Notes: a model not told the origin generated them from the letters alone. DNA of 34,841 nt from Polaromonas sp. OV174 (GCF_900112285.1 NZ_FOKZ01000030.1:1-34841); one strand, 5' to 3'. Shown: positions 15,326 through 23,662, numbered from the stretch's first letter. Made by a program: numbers and translations.

Positions 15326-16948
15326 TCAAGCCGCAGCAGCCGCCTTCTGAATCTCATCACGGTGAACTTGCTGGCTGAGATGCCGACCTTGCCGTTCGGC
15401 GCGCTGTTTGGTCGTCGCTCGCGGCAAGGCGATACGACTGGCGTCCAGCAGTTCGGCCAGGCATTTAGGCCTGGCACGCGCGCCGCTGGCCACATAGTCG
15501 GCCAGCAAGGCGGCGCGCACCTCGTTCTCAGGCATCCCACGCACGGCCGTCAAATGCTCAAACAGCAAATCCACCAGCTTTTCCAGCGCGAACTCATGCG
15601 TCTTGCCGGTGGTGTTCCAGAGCCAGTCGCTGAAGCTCAGAAAGTGATGGAAGGCCGAACCCGGTACCAATAGCAGCTGCAGCCCCAGCGCAAAACGCCC
15701 CGAGTTCGCCACCATTTCCCAGTAGCGGGCAAAGCGCTGTATGCGTTGCATGCCGGCGAAATCAATCGTCGAGGTTTGCAAAATGGTGTAGGGCGTTTGC
15801 GGGTCATAGACCATCGCAAACTCGGCCGTGTGGCGCGTGATGGGCGTGCCGCGCAAGCGCTTCAAGATGCCAAACTGGATCTCGTGCGGCGCCAGTTCGT
15901 GCAAGCGGTCGAAGCCGTCGGCAAAGCTTTCCAGTGTTTCGCCGGGCAGGCCAAAAATCAGGTCCGCATGCACATGGGCCTGGCTTTCACTGACCAGCCA
16001 GCGCAGGTTCTCGGCGGTCTTGGCGTTGTCCTGCTTGCGCGAAATGCGCTGCTGCACCTCGGGATTAAAGCTCTGTATGCCGACCTCAAACTGCAGCGAG
16101 CCGGCCGGAAACTGTCGGATCAGCTGCTTGAGCCGCTCCGGCAGGCTGTCGGGCACGACCTCGAAGTGCACGAATAAATCGGGGGCGGCCTGGATCGCGC
16201 CCGCCTCGTCCGTCATGCGGTCCAGGAAAAACTGCAGGATGCGCACCGAGTTCTCCACCTTCAGGTTGAAGGTGCGGTCGACAAACTTGAAGTTGCGCGC
16301 GCCGCGCCGGTACAGCGCTGCTATCTCGGCCATGAACAGATCAAGGTCAAAGGCCCAGGCCGTCTTGTCCAGCGAGCTCAGGCAGAACTCGCACTTGAAG
16401 GGGCAGCCGCGCGAGGCCTCGACATATAAAAGGCGTTTGGCCAGGTCTTCGCCGGTGTACTCGCCGTAGGGCAGGGCCAGTTCGCCAAGGGCCGGCTGCT
16501 CGCCGGCAATCACCTTCATCAGCGGCTGGGGACCGTGCAGCAAGGCCCGGCACAGCCTGGGAAAGCTGACGTCGCCCCAGCCGGTGACCACGTGGTCGGC
16601 CAGGCGGCAAATTTCCTGGCTCTCGGTTTCGTAGCTGACCTCGGGCCCGCCCAGCACGATCTTGATGTCAGGCCTGAGGGTTTTCAGCAGGCGCACCACC
16701 TGGGTCGTTTCCACCACATTCCAGATGTAAATGCCCAGGCCTATGACCCGGGGATTGAGCGCCAGCAGCTCTTCGACGATTTGCGTCGGGCGCTGCTGGA
16801 TCACGAACTCGCGCAACTGGGTCTGCTCACGCAAGCCCGGCCCGCCATGCTTGTCCATATTGGCCAGCAGATAACGCAGGCCCAGCGAAGCGTGAATGTA
16901 CTTGGCGTTCAGGGTGGCAATAACAATGGGGCAAGCGATGGGTGGCAT
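15326..16948 (-). CDS. B12-binding-domain radical SAM protein
   Basis: This is a 540-residue iron-sulfur enzyme. An N-terminal cobalamin-binding-type Rossmann domain (about residues 1-150) contains VIGLGIYIWNV and DIKIVLGGPEVSYE. The radical SAM core follows, with the cluster motif Cys182-x3-Cys186-x2-Cys189 in EASRGCPFKCEFCLSS. FKFVDRTFNLKVENSVRILQ, FEVGIQSFNPEVQQRISRKQ and LIFGLPGETLESF are typical barrel strands of the B12-radical SAM group. A DUF4080-like C-terminal region (about 400-510) precedes a basic, Ala-rich tail. The substrate is unknown; relatives are methyltransferases or C-C bond-forming enzymes. The ATG at 16948 has AGGGG only two bases away, and a GATAAT sequence lies seven bases upstream, so a very short leader is possible. 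It is divergent from the DsbD-type gene. Confidence 0.9.
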   Translation of the reverse strand: MPPIACPIVIATLNAKYIHASLGLRYLLANMDKHGGPGLREQTQLREFVIQQRPTQIVEELLALNPRVIGLGIYIWNVVETTQVVRLLKTLRPDIKIVLGGPEVSYETESQEICRLADHVVTGWGDVSFPRLCRALLHGPQPLMKVIAGEQPALGELALPYGEYTGEDLAKRLLYVEASRGCPFKCEFCLSSLDKTAWAFDLDLFMAEIAALYRRGARNFKFVDRTFNLKVENSVRILQFFLDRMTDEAGAIQAAPDLFVHFEVVPDSLPERLKQLIRQFPAGSLQFEVGIQSFNPEVQQRISRKQDNAKTAENLRWLVSESQAHVHADLIFGLPGETLESFADGFDRLHELAPHEIQFGILKRLRGTPITRHTAEFAMVYDPQTPYTILQTSTIDFAGMQRIQRFARYWEMVANSGRFALGLQLLLVPGSAFHHFLSFSDWLWNTTGKTHEFALEKLVDLLFEHLTAVRGMPENEVRAALLADYVASGARARPKCLAELLDASRIALPRATTKQRAERQGRHLSQQVHRDEIQKAAAAA

Positions 16949-17052
16949 AGCCCCTATTATCGGAGCTGGCCCGTCGTCAGGGCAGGCGCCCTACGCGCCA
17001 CCAGCCAGCCCTTTCGGAACTATTGCCCCCGCTGCCCGCTCACACTTCCATC

Positions 17053-19242
17053 ATGAAATCCCAGCGCCCCGTATTTTCCACCTTCCTCGCTACTGTTTTA
17101 ATAGCTTCATGCGCCCTGTTTACAACGGCAAACGCCCAAAATAGCTCAATAAACTTGCTGGCATCAGGCGCTGGCAGCAGCAACACCCCGGTGGTCAGCA
17201 CCGAGCAGGTGCGCGCCGAACTGCTGGCCTGGGCGCCCGAGGGCGTGGAGGCCGGCAAGCCGGTCTGGCTGGGGCTGCAACTGGCGCATCAGCCCGAATG
17301 GCACACCTACTGGAAGAATTCCGGCGATTCCGGCCTGCCCACGCTGCTGGAGTGGCAGCTGCCGGCCGGCATCACGGCGGGCGAGATTGCCTGGCCCACA
17401 CCGAAAAAAATACCGGTGGGCACGCTGGCCAACTATGGCTACGAAAACACCGTGCTGCTGCCGGTGCCGCTCGCGGTGGCGCCCGGCTTTAGCGGCTCGC
17501 GCCTGGACATCAAGCTCAAGGCCGCCTGGCTGATCTGCCGCAAGGAATGCATTCCGCAAGAAGGTGAATTCGCGCTCAGCATTCCGGTGAAAAGCTCCAC
17601 GGCCAGCCATGGCCAGGCCTTTCAGGCCGCCTTCGAGGCCACGCCCAAGCCGCTGCCGGCCGGTACCAGCCAGGTCCAGGTCGATGCCGGCAGCCAGTCG
17701 CTCAAGGTCTCGCTGGCCGGCTTGCCGCCAGCCCTGCAAGGCAAAACCCTGGAGCTATACCCCGAAACCGGCAGCGTGATAGAGCCCGCCGCGCCCTGGC
17801 AGCAGGCTTGGGAAGGCGCGCTGTGGACGGCGCAGCTGCCCATGTCCGGCCAGCGCAGCGACAGCCCGACGCAACTGCCGCTGGTCGTGGCCTACAAGGA
17901 GCAGGCCTACCTCATAGACGCGCCGGTCCGGGGCACATGGCCGGCCGTGGCCCCCCTGGCCGTGGTGCCGCCCGCCCTGGAAGCCGCCTTGCGCGCCAAT
18001 GCCGCAACCGATGCGCCAGCGCCCGCCGCCGCACCATCCGCCACCTCCCTGAGCCTCCTGGCCGCCTTGTTCGGCGCCCTGCTGGGCGGGCTGATCCTCA
18101 ACCTCATGCCTTGCGTGTTTCCGGTGCTGGCGATCAAGGTGGTGGGTTTTGTGCACGAGAATAGTCAAGCCGCGCGCCTGCGCTCCGGGCTGGCCTATAC
18201 CCTGGGCGTGGTGCTGTCCTTCCTGGCGCTGGGCGCCCTGCTGCTGGGCCTGCGCGCCGCCGGCGAGCAACTCGGCTGGGGCTTTCAGCTGCAAAGCCCG
18301 GTGGTGGTGGCGGCGCTGGCCGCCCTCTTTACCCTGCTGGGCCTGAACCTGGCGGGGCTGTTTGAGTTTGGCAGCCTGCTGCCAAGCCGCCTGGCCGGCC
18401 TGCAGAGCAAGAGTCCGACCACGAACGCCTTTTTGTCGGGCGTGCTGGCCACCGCCATTGCCTCGCCCTGCACCGCTCCCTTCATGGGCGCCTCGCTCGG
18501 TTATGCCGTCGGCCTGCCCGCGCTGCAGGCGCTGGCGGTGTTTGGCGCCATAGGCCTGGGCATGGCCCTGCCCTATCTGGCCGCCAGCGCCGTGCCGGCC
18601 GTGGCCCGCCTGCTGCCGCGCCCCGGCGCCTGGATGCAGACCTTCAAGCAGTTGATGGCCTTTCCGATGTTTGCCACCGTGGCCTGGCTGGTCTGGGTAC
18701 TGGGCCAGCAAAGCGGCATAGACGGCGCGGGCGCGCTGCTGGCCCTGCTGGTGCTGATGGCGCTGGCGATCTGGGCCTTTGGCTTGCGTGGCCAGGCCCG
18801 CACCCTGATTACTACGTTTTCAATAGCACTCCTGGCGCTCGGCCTCTGGGCGATTGGCCCAAACATCACCAAAATGGCGAGCACCCCGACGAGCGCCGCG
18901 TCGGCCCGCTGGCAAAACTGGGAGCCCGGCCGCGTCGAGCAACTGACGGCGCAAGGCCAGAGCGTGTTTGTCGACTTCACCGCCGCCTGGTGCGTGACCT
19001 GTCAGTACAACAAGAAAACCACGCTCTCCAATGAAGCGGTGCTGGCCGATATGGACGCCAAAAAGGTGGCCCTGCTGCGCGCCGACTGGACCCGCCGCGA
19101 CCCGGCAGTGACGGCGGCGCTGGGCCAGCTGGGCCGCAGCGGCGTGCCGGTGTATGTGATTTACAAAGCCGGCCGTGCCCCCGTGGTGTTGTCGGAGATC
19201 CTTTCGGTGGATGATGTCAGGGCCGAGTTGGCCAAACTTTGA
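17053..19242 (+). CDS. dsbD: DsbD/ScsB-type thiol:disulfide interchange protein
   Basis: This membrane protein carries reducing power from cytoplasmic thioredoxin to the periplasm. The ATG at 17053 gives a signal peptide (FLATVLIASCALFTTANAQ) and 729 residues. The periplasmic N-terminal part (to about 330) has a Cys162-x3-Cys166 pair in LICRKECIPQEGEF, which looks more like ScsB than classical DsbD. The CcdA-like membrane core (about 335-595) has one Cys in LNLMPCVFPVLAIKVVGF (Cys354) and one in ASPCTAPFMGASLGYA (Cys473). The C-terminal thioredoxin-like domain carries the CVTC motif (647-650) in VFVDFTAAWCVTCQYNKKT. All three redox stages of the electron relay are therefore present. Two copies of a short dispersed repeat fall within the gene, at the signal peptide and the last membrane helix. 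A CoA-binding protein gene follows on the same strand. Confidence 0.92.
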   Translation: MKSQRPVFSTFLATVLIASCALFTTANAQNSSINLLASGAGSSNTPVVSTEQVRAELLAWAPEGVEAGKPVWLGLQLAHQPEWHTYWKNSGDSGLPTLLEWQLPAGITAGEIAWPTPKKIPVGTLANYGYENTVLLPVPLAVAPGFSGSRLDIKLKAAWLICRKECIPQEGEFALSIPVKSSTASHGQAFQAAFEATPKPLPAGTSQVQVDAGSQSLKVSLAGLPPALQGKTLELYPETGSVIEPAAPWQQAWEGALWTAQLPMSGQRSDSPTQLPLVVAYKEQAYLIDAPVRGTWPAVAPLAVVPPALEAALRANAATDAPAPAAAPSATSLSLLAALFGALLGGLILNLMPCVFPVLAIKVVGFVHENSQAARLRSGLAYTLGVVLSFLALGALLLGLRAAGEQLGWGFQLQSPVVVAALAALFTLLGLNLAGLFEFGSLLPSRLAGLQSKSPTTNAFLSGVLATAIASPCTAPFMGASLGYAVGLPALQALAVFGAIGLGMALPYLAASAVPAVARLLPRPGAWMQTFKQLMAFPMFATVAWLVWVLGQQSGIDGAGALLALLVLMALAIWAFGLRGQARTLITTFSIALLALGLWAIGPNITKMASTPTSAASARWQNWEPGRVEQLTAQGQSVFVDFTAAWCVTCQYNKKTTLSNEAVLADMDAKKVALLRADWTRRDPAVTAALGQLGRSGVPVYVIYKAGRAPVVLSEILSVDDVRAELAKL
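17091..17114 (+). repeat. Short dispersed repeat, copy A (in the DsbD signal peptide)
   Basis: TACT-GTTTTA-ATAGC-TTCAT-GCGC. It matches three other plus-strand sites in this window by the pattern TACT-N6to9-ATAGC-N5to7-GCGC. Here it encodes part of the hydrophobic signal peptide. Confidence 0.55.
18810..18838 (+). repeat. Short dispersed repeat, copy B (in the last DsbD membrane helix)
   Basis: TACT-ACGTTTTCA-ATAGC-ACTCCTG-GCGC, the longest-spaced copy. It encodes part of the hydrophobic segment TTFSIALLALGLW. Confidence 0.45.
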
Positions 19243-19275
19243 CACTTTGTTGCCGCATTTTTGAAGGGAAGCCCC

Positions 19276-19719
19276 ATGAACCCCGTCCCCGCCGCCCAGC
19301 GCATTCCCTTCCTGCTCGGGCATTGCCGCAACATCGCCGTGGTGGGGCTGTCGCCCAAGCCGCACCGCGCCAGTTTTGATGTGGCGCGCTATCTGCAGGG
19401 CCACGGCTACCGCATCATTCCCATCAATCCCAATGCCACCGAGGTGCTGGGCGAAAAAGCCTATGCCACGCTGCTGGAAGCGGCGCAGTACGAAGCCATC
19501 GAGCTGGTGAACTGTTTTCGCAACAGCGAAGACATTCCGCCCATCGTGGATGACGCCATCAGCCTGGGCGTCAAGGGAGTCTGGATGCAACTGGGCATCC
19601 GCCATGCCGCCGCCGCCGCCAAGGCCGAAGCGGCCGGCCTGCTGGTGGTGCAGGATCACTGCATCAAGGTTGACCACCGGGTGCTGCTGTCCAGCGGCCT
19701 GCTGCCGGCGCAGGCCTGA
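19276..19719 (+). CDS. CoA-binding domain protein, YccU-like
   Basis: This is a small 147-residue protein that consists of one Rossmann-type CoA-binding domain. The nucleotide-binding strand-loop region is NIAVVGLSPKPHRASFDVAR, followed by YLQGHGYRIIPINPNATEVL. IELVNCFRNSEDIPPIVDDA and GVWMQLGIRHAAAAAKAEAA are also characteristic, and a conserved late Cys occurs in VVQDHCIKVDH. The ATG at 19276 has AAGGGAAGCCCC upstream; a TTG 15 bases earlier is open but poorly placed. Relatives are widespread and mostly uncharacterised. It follows the DsbD-type gene by 33 bases, so co-transcription is likely. Confidence 0.9.
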   Translation: MNPVPAAQRIPFLLGHCRNIAVVGLSPKPHRASFDVARYLQGHGYRIIPINPNATEVLGEKAYATLLEAAQYEAIELVNCFRNSEDIPPIVDDAISLGVKGVWMQLGIRHAAAAAKAEAAGLLVVQDHCIKVDHRVLLSSGLLPAQA

Positions 19720-19749
19720 GTCCGCGCCGGCCCAAGGTGGCAAGCCGGC

Positions 19750-20229
19750 TCAATGCATGGGGGTCCGGCTAAAGCTCCCGTGCGGCTGCGAACGCATCAG
19801 CGCATGGAACTGGTCGTGCGACAGGCGCAGCAGGCGCTCGTGATCGCCACCTTCCATGTACACCACCTCGCAGGCTTCTAGCTCGTCATCGACCACGGTT
19901 TCTATGCCCCAGGCCATGCCCACGCAGGGGATGGCGCCACGCTCGCACTCATCGAACAGCATCCCAATGCTGTCTTCGTGGGCCAGATGCAGGTCCTTGC
20001 GGCCAAGCTGGCGCGCCAGCTCGCCCACCATCACAGTCTTGTCGGCCGGGATCAGCGCCATAAGCCAGCCCGCATCGTCTTCGAGCAGCACGGACTTGGC
20101 CAGTTGGCTGGGCTGCACATGGGCGCTGCGGGCGGTCTCGAAGCTGGTACGGCTGTGAGGATGAGGGCAGACCTCGTAAAGCGTGCCGCGCTGCTCGAGG
20201 TAACTGGATAAGGGGGAGGGAATTGACAT
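19750..20229 (-). CDS. YbaK/ProX-type aminoacyl-tRNA deacylase domain protein
   Basis: This 159-residue single-domain protein is of the YbaK/EbsC/prolyl-tRNA editing family, which hydrolyses mischarged aminoacyl-tRNAs in trans. Family segments are SRTSFETARSAHVQPSQLAK then SVLLEDDAGWLMALIPADKT, with the conserved Lys in the ...LAKSVL... strand, GELARQLGRKDLHLAHEDSI, and CERGAIPCVGMAWGIETVVD. The ATG at 20229 is clearly the start, because AAGGAG stands six bases before it; the longer open frame upstream has no ribosome site. The specificity (Pro, Cys or other) cannot be read. It is convergent with the CoA-binding gene and divergent from the methyltransferase gene. Confidence 0.9.
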   Translation of the reverse strand: MSIPSPLSSYLEQRGTLYEVCPHPHSRTSFETARSAHVQPSQLAKSVLLEDDAGWLMALIPADKTVMVGELARQLGRKDLHLAHEDSIGMLFDECERGAIPCVGMAWGIETVVDDELEACEVVYMEGGDHERLLRLSHDQFHALMRSQPHGSFSRTPMH

Positions 20230-20251
20230 GGCAAGCTCCTTGGAGAAAGCC

Positions 20252-20268
20252 ACGGACGGATGGTCCGT
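20252..20268. other. Inverted repeat upstream of the ybaK-type gene
   Basis: ACGGAC-GGATG-GTCCGT is a 6-bp inverted repeat 23 bases upstream of the YbaK-type start in the divergent region. It may be an operator; no regulator can be named. Confidence 0.3.
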
Positions 20269-20388
20269 ACAGCAACGCAGCGCGGAACGTGCCGCGTGCA
20301 TCTTCAGTTTACGCCGCAGCAGCAGCGCAGGGGCGGGAAAAGACCCTGACAGCGAATGGGGCTCAAGCCGGCAAGCCATGGACAATCA

Positions 20389-20405
20389 GGCCTGAAAATC
20401 AGGCC
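20389..20405 (+). other. Hairpin in the methyltransferase leader region
   Basis: GGCCTGA-AAA-TCAGGCC is a perfect 7-bp stem with a three-base loop, ending 33 bases before the chosen methyltransferase start. No T tract follows. It may be part of the 5' untranslated region or an operator. Confidence 0.4.
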
Positions 20406-20438
20406 AACCCTGACCCGCTTACCCGCTCACTTTTTGAG

Positions 20439-21770
20439 ATGCCCATGCCAGACAACTACCTGCCCCAGGTTCGCAGCCAGTACGAAGCCCTGCCCTACCC
20501 GCCCTGCGATCCGGAGGACGACCACCGGCGCCTGGTGCTGACCTGGCTGGAAGACCTGCCCATGATCAACCACTACTGCTTTGCCGGCAGGCAGTCGTTT
20601 CAAAACGGCTTCCGGGCGCTGGTGGCGGGCGGCGGCACCGGCGACGCGACGATTTTTCTAGCCGAGCAGCTGCGCGCCATTGGCGCGGCCGACGCGCACA
20701 TCGTGCATCTGGACATGAGCCAGGCCAGCATTGCGATTGCCAAAAGACGGGCCGAGATCCGCGGGCTGAGCAACATCAGCTGGGTGCATGACTCGCTGCT
20801 GAACCTGCCCGGCCTGCAGCTCGAAGCCTTCGACTACATCAACTGCAGCGGCGTCCTGCACCATCTGGCCGACCCCGATCTGGGCTTCAAGGCCTTGCGC
20901 AGCGTGCTCAAGGCAGACGGCGCCATCGGGCTGATGCTGTACGCCACCACAGGCCGCACCGGCGTCTACCAGATGCAGCAACTGATGCGCCTGGTCAATA
21001 GCCAGGAGGCCGACGACACGCGCAAGATCGCCAACACCCGCGAAATGCTGGCCAGCCTGCCGGCCAGCAACTGGTTTGCGCGCAGCGAAGCGCTGCACCA
21101 CGACCACAAGGCGGGCGACGCCGGCATTTACGATTTGCTGCTGCACTCGCAAGACCGCTCCTACAGCGTGGGCGAGCTGTTTGACTGGCTGGGCAGCGAC
21201 AGCCCCCAAGGCCATGGCCTGCACCTGGCCTTCAGCGATGTGCAGCGCGGCCGCTCGCCCTATCTGCCGCACATGGTGCTGGGCAGCAAGCCGCCGGCCA
21301 TGGCCGCACAGCTGCGCCGCCTGCCGCGCCGCCAGCAGTATGAGATGGCCGAGCTGATGATTGGCGACATCATCACGCACTCGCTCTATGTCACCCGCGA
21401 CGCCAGTTGCACCGCGCCCTACGGCGACGCCGACTACATCCCATTTTTCTACCATGAGCCGCTGACCGGCGAGATGGCTGCACAGGTGTTTGACAGCCAG
21501 CGCGGCCAGCCTTTCATGCTCAGGCACCAGCACAGCGGCGTGTCTGTCATGGTCAACCCCGGCAAATACGGGCCGCAAATCCTGCGCCTGATCGATGGGC
21601 AGCGCAGCTTTGGCGACATCTTTGAGCAGTTTCGCGCCGACTGGCGCGGCCAGGCCGCAGCGCCCGACAACACAGTCCTGTTCGCCGACTTTGCCGCCTC
21701 ATTCGAGGCCTTGAATGCGCTGGAGCGCCTGCTGTTGCGCCATCCTCTGGCCGACGCCAAGGCGGCCTGA
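20439..21770 (+). CDS. Class I SAM-dependent methyltransferase with C-terminal extension
   Basis: This is a predicted cytoplasmic methyltransferase of 443 residues. Near the N-terminus is YLPQVRSQYEALPYPPCDPE, then the SAM-binding glycine loop LVAGGGTGDATIFLAEQL with the acidic strand end HIVHLDMSQASIAIAKRR. YINCSGVLHHLADPDLGFKA is the typical motif after strand 4. The product is much longer than a bare class I fold (about 200-250 residues). The extra C-terminal part (about 330-440) contains VMVNPGKYGPQILRLIDGQR followed by SFGDIFEQFRADW, which resembles the small winged-helix PqqD-like or regulatory tails seen on some peptide-modifying enzymes; this is a visual resemblance only. The frame is open to 20223, but that part reads as non-coding and overlaps the divergent YbaK-type start, so I chose the ATG at 20439 (20445 is an alternative). 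The substrate is unknown. Confidence 0.85.
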   Translation: MPMPDNYLPQVRSQYEALPYPPCDPEDDHRRLVLTWLEDLPMINHYCFAGRQSFQNGFRALVAGGGTGDATIFLAEQLRAIGAADAHIVHLDMSQASIAIAKRRAEIRGLSNISWVHDSLLNLPGLQLEAFDYINCSGVLHHLADPDLGFKALRSVLKADGAIGLMLYATTGRTGVYQMQQLMRLVNSQEADDTRKIANTREMLASLPASNWFARSEALHHDHKAGDAGIYDLLLHSQDRSYSVGELFDWLGSDSPQGHGLHLAFSDVQRGRSPYLPHMVLGSKPPAMAAQLRRLPRRQQYEMAELMIGDIITHSLYVTRDASCTAPYGDADYIPFFYHEPLTGEMAAQVFDSQRGQPFMLRHQHSGVSVMVNPGKYGPQILRLIDGQRSFGDIFEQFRADWRGQAAAPDNTVLFADFAASFEALNALERLLLRHPLADAKAA

Positions 21771-21773
21771 GGC

Positions 21774-22184
21774 CTAGGGATGCGGATGCAGCGGCGCGGC
21801 CTGCTCGGGCCGGGCCGCATGGTGGTGCTCTAGCCGGTGAATGACTTCCTTGACGATGGCATACATCACGGCCCTATCGCGACTGGGGTGGTCGGACAGC
21901 GTGACCGTGGTGGCGCCGGCACTGACGACGTCGCCAGCAGCGCCTTCACCGCTCCCATCCTCCACATCGTCAGCCTGCGCGTACGCCAGCGCAATCCGGT
22001 ACTCGGTCATCAGCGGCCCGCAGGCTTGCCAGTCACGCGTCCACTTTGGCAGGGCCTGGGCCTTGTCCCATAAGGTGCCCGCGCTTTCATAGCATTCCTC
22101 AATATGCTGGTGGCCCAGCAGCTGCGCCAGATGCCGTTCCTTGGCGATGCAGCTGCGGAAATACTCCTGGTCATTCATGCGCAT
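21774..22184 (-). CDS. Hypothetical protein, NinX/DUF2591-like
   Basis: This is a 136-residue protein with no clear function. The segment WTRDWQACGPLMTEYRIALA resembles the core of the phage-related DUF2591 (NinX) family, whose members have a D-W-x-x-G-G-P-x-I-E pattern. That resemblance is tentative. The C-terminal part is His/Pro-rich (HHHAARPEQAAPLHPHP), and the middle is Asp/Glu/Gly/Ala-rich. AAGGG lies eight bases before the ATG at 22184; a second ATG two codons later is equally possible. It is convergent with the methyltransferase, their stops three bases apart. Confidence 0.75.
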   Translation of the reverse strand: MRMNDQEYFRSCIAKERHLAQLLGHQHIEECYESAGTLWDKAQALPKWTRDWQACGPLMTEYRIALAYAQADDVEDGSGEGAAGDVVSAGATTVTLSDHPSRDRAVMYAIVKEVIHRLEHHHAARPEQAAPLHPHP

Positions 22185-22294
22185 GGTCGTACCCTTTTAG
22201 AGTGAAGCCCAAACCTGGCTCCATGGTAGAGCCGAAACCAGGCCACGCCTAGGGCCTGTTCACACCCACGGCGCAAATCGGCGATGAGCGGGCG

Positions 22295-22325
22295 TTGACA
22301 GGCAGGTCCGAACACCTGAGACAAT
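22295..22325 (+). promoter_or_regulatory. Probable sigma-70 promoter of hemE
   Basis: TTGACA (22295-22300) is a perfect -35 box. GACAAT (22320-22325) is a plausible -10 box with a long 19-base spacer. Transcription would begin about at the hemE ATG (22332), which implies a leaderless or nearly leaderless message; consistent with this, no ribosome site precedes the ATG. Confidence 0.6.
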
Positions 22326-22331
22326 CTAGCC

Positions 22332-23441
22332 ATGTTTGCCCCTCTTCAAAACGACACCTTCCTGCGTGCCTGCTGGCGCCAGGCGACCGACTACACCCCC
22401 GTCTGGCTGATGCGCCAAGCCGGCCGCTATTTGCCCGAGTACCGCGCCACGCGCGCCCAGGCCGGCAGCTTCATGGGTCTGGCCACCAACACCGACTACG
22501 CCACCGAAGTGACGCTGCAGCCGCTGGAGCGCTTCCCGCTGGACGCCGCCATTTTGTTCAGCGACATCCTGACCGTGCCCGACGCCATGGGCCTGGGCCT
22601 GTCGTTTGCGCTCGGTGAAGGACCTAAGTTCGCCACGCCGGTGCGCGACGAAGCCGCCGTGGCCAAGCTGGCCGTGCCCGACATGAACAAGCTGCGCTAC
22701 GTGTTCGACGCCGTCACCTCCATCCGCAAGGCGCTCAACGGCCGGGTGCCACTGATCGGCTTTTCCGGCAGCCCCTGGACGCTGGCCTGCTACATGGTCG
22801 AAGGCGCGGGCTCCAGCGACTACCGCCTGGTCAAGACCATGATGTACCAGCGCCCCGACCTGATGCACAAGATTCTGGCCACCAACGCCGACGCCGTGGC
22901 GCTGTATCTGAACATGCAGATAGAGGCCGGCGCCCAGGCCGTGATGATTTTTGACAGCTGGGGCGGCGTGCTGGCCGATGCGGCCTTCCATGAGTTCAGC
23001 CTGGCTTACACCGAGCGCGTGCTGGCCCAGCTCAAACGCGAGCACAACGGCGTGAAGATCCCACGCCTGGTGTTCACCAAGGGCGGCGGCCAGTGGCTGG
23101 AAAGCATGAAACCCCTGGATTGCGAGGTGCTGGGCCTGGACTGGACCGTCAACCTGGCGCAGGCACGCGCCCGCGTCGGCGAGAACGGCCCTGGCGCCAA
23201 GGCCTTGCAAGGCAATCTGGACCCCAATGTGCTGTTTGCCAACCCGGCCCAGATCGAGGCCGAAGTGGCGGCGGTGCTGAACAGCTTTGGCCAGCCCCAT
23301 ACCGATGCCAGCCAGACCGGACCCAGCCATATCTTCAATCTGGGCCACGGTATCAACCAGCACACGCCGCCCGAAAGTGTCGAAGCACTGGTTAAAGCAG
23401 TGCACGCTCACTCTCGCAGCATGCGCGCAGCCCGGCTCTGA
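22332..23441 (+). CDS. hemE: Uroporphyrinogen decarboxylase HemE
   Basis: HemE removes four carboxyl groups from uroporphyrinogen III to give coproporphyrinogen III in heme synthesis, in the cytoplasm. The 369-residue product has the usual length. Its N-terminal family signature is TPVWLMRQAGRYLPEYRATR, with the active-site Arg residues, followed by AAILFSDILTVPDAMGLGL with the catalytic Asp. Further blocks are LIGFSGSPWTLACYMVEGAG, AQAVMIFDSWGGVLADAAFH, LGLDWTVNLAQARARVGENG, ALQGNLDPNVLF and FNLGHGINQHTPPESVEALV. No Shine-Dalgarno precedes the ATG, in line with the promoter just upstream. It stands alone, with priA following on the same strand after 375 bases. Confidence 0.97.
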   Translation: MFAPLQNDTFLRACWRQATDYTPVWLMRQAGRYLPEYRATRAQAGSFMGLATNTDYATEVTLQPLERFPLDAAILFSDILTVPDAMGLGLSFALGEGPKFATPVRDEAAVAKLAVPDMNKLRYVFDAVTSIRKALNGRVPLIGFSGSPWTLACYMVEGAGSSDYRLVKTMMYQRPDLMHKILATNADAVALYLNMQIEAGAQAVMIFDSWGGVLADAAFHEFSLAYTERVLAQLKREHNGVKIPRLVFTKGGGQWLESMKPLDCEVLGLDWTVNLAQARARVGENGPGAKALQGNLDPNVLFANPAQIEAEVAAVLNSFGQPHTDASQTGPSHIFNLGHGINQHTPPESVEALVKAVHAHSRSMRAARL

Positions 23442-23447
23442 GCCGGG
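23431..23447 (+). other. Hairpin overlapping the hemE stop codon
   Basis: CCCGGCT-CTG-AGCCGGG is a perfect 7-bp stem with a three-base loop that includes the TGA stop of hemE. It lacks a T tract, so it is at best a weak terminator or a 3' end stabiliser. Confidence 0.4.
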
Positions 23448-23525
23448 TCTGCCAGGCCAGAAATGGGCTGATTTCGGCCTGATTTCAAGCATGACTAACA
23501 CACTAGCCGGCCTGTCCGTCCAGAC

Positions 23526-23534
23526 TTATGCACA
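23526..23534 (+). promoter_or_regulatory. DnaA box 1 (TTATGCACA)
   Basis: An exact match to the DnaA-box consensus TTATNCACA in the non-coding hemE-priA gap (23442-23816). Confidence 0.6.
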
Positions 23535-23662
23535 AAATCCTTGCTGCACTGCCGCATTACGCGGCTTGCAGCGGGCACCGCGCTATCAAAGCCATAGCGA
23601 TCGTAAGCTGTTGATTTATAAGGCTTCTTTAAATTGCTTTTTTTCCAGGCAATCTAGAGAAA

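Noticed and set aside
14961..15350. Open frames of 60-130 codons within the long palindrome
   Set aside because: They exist on both strands at mirror positions and come from the GC-rich symmetry of the repeat; no start signals or protein similarity are visible.
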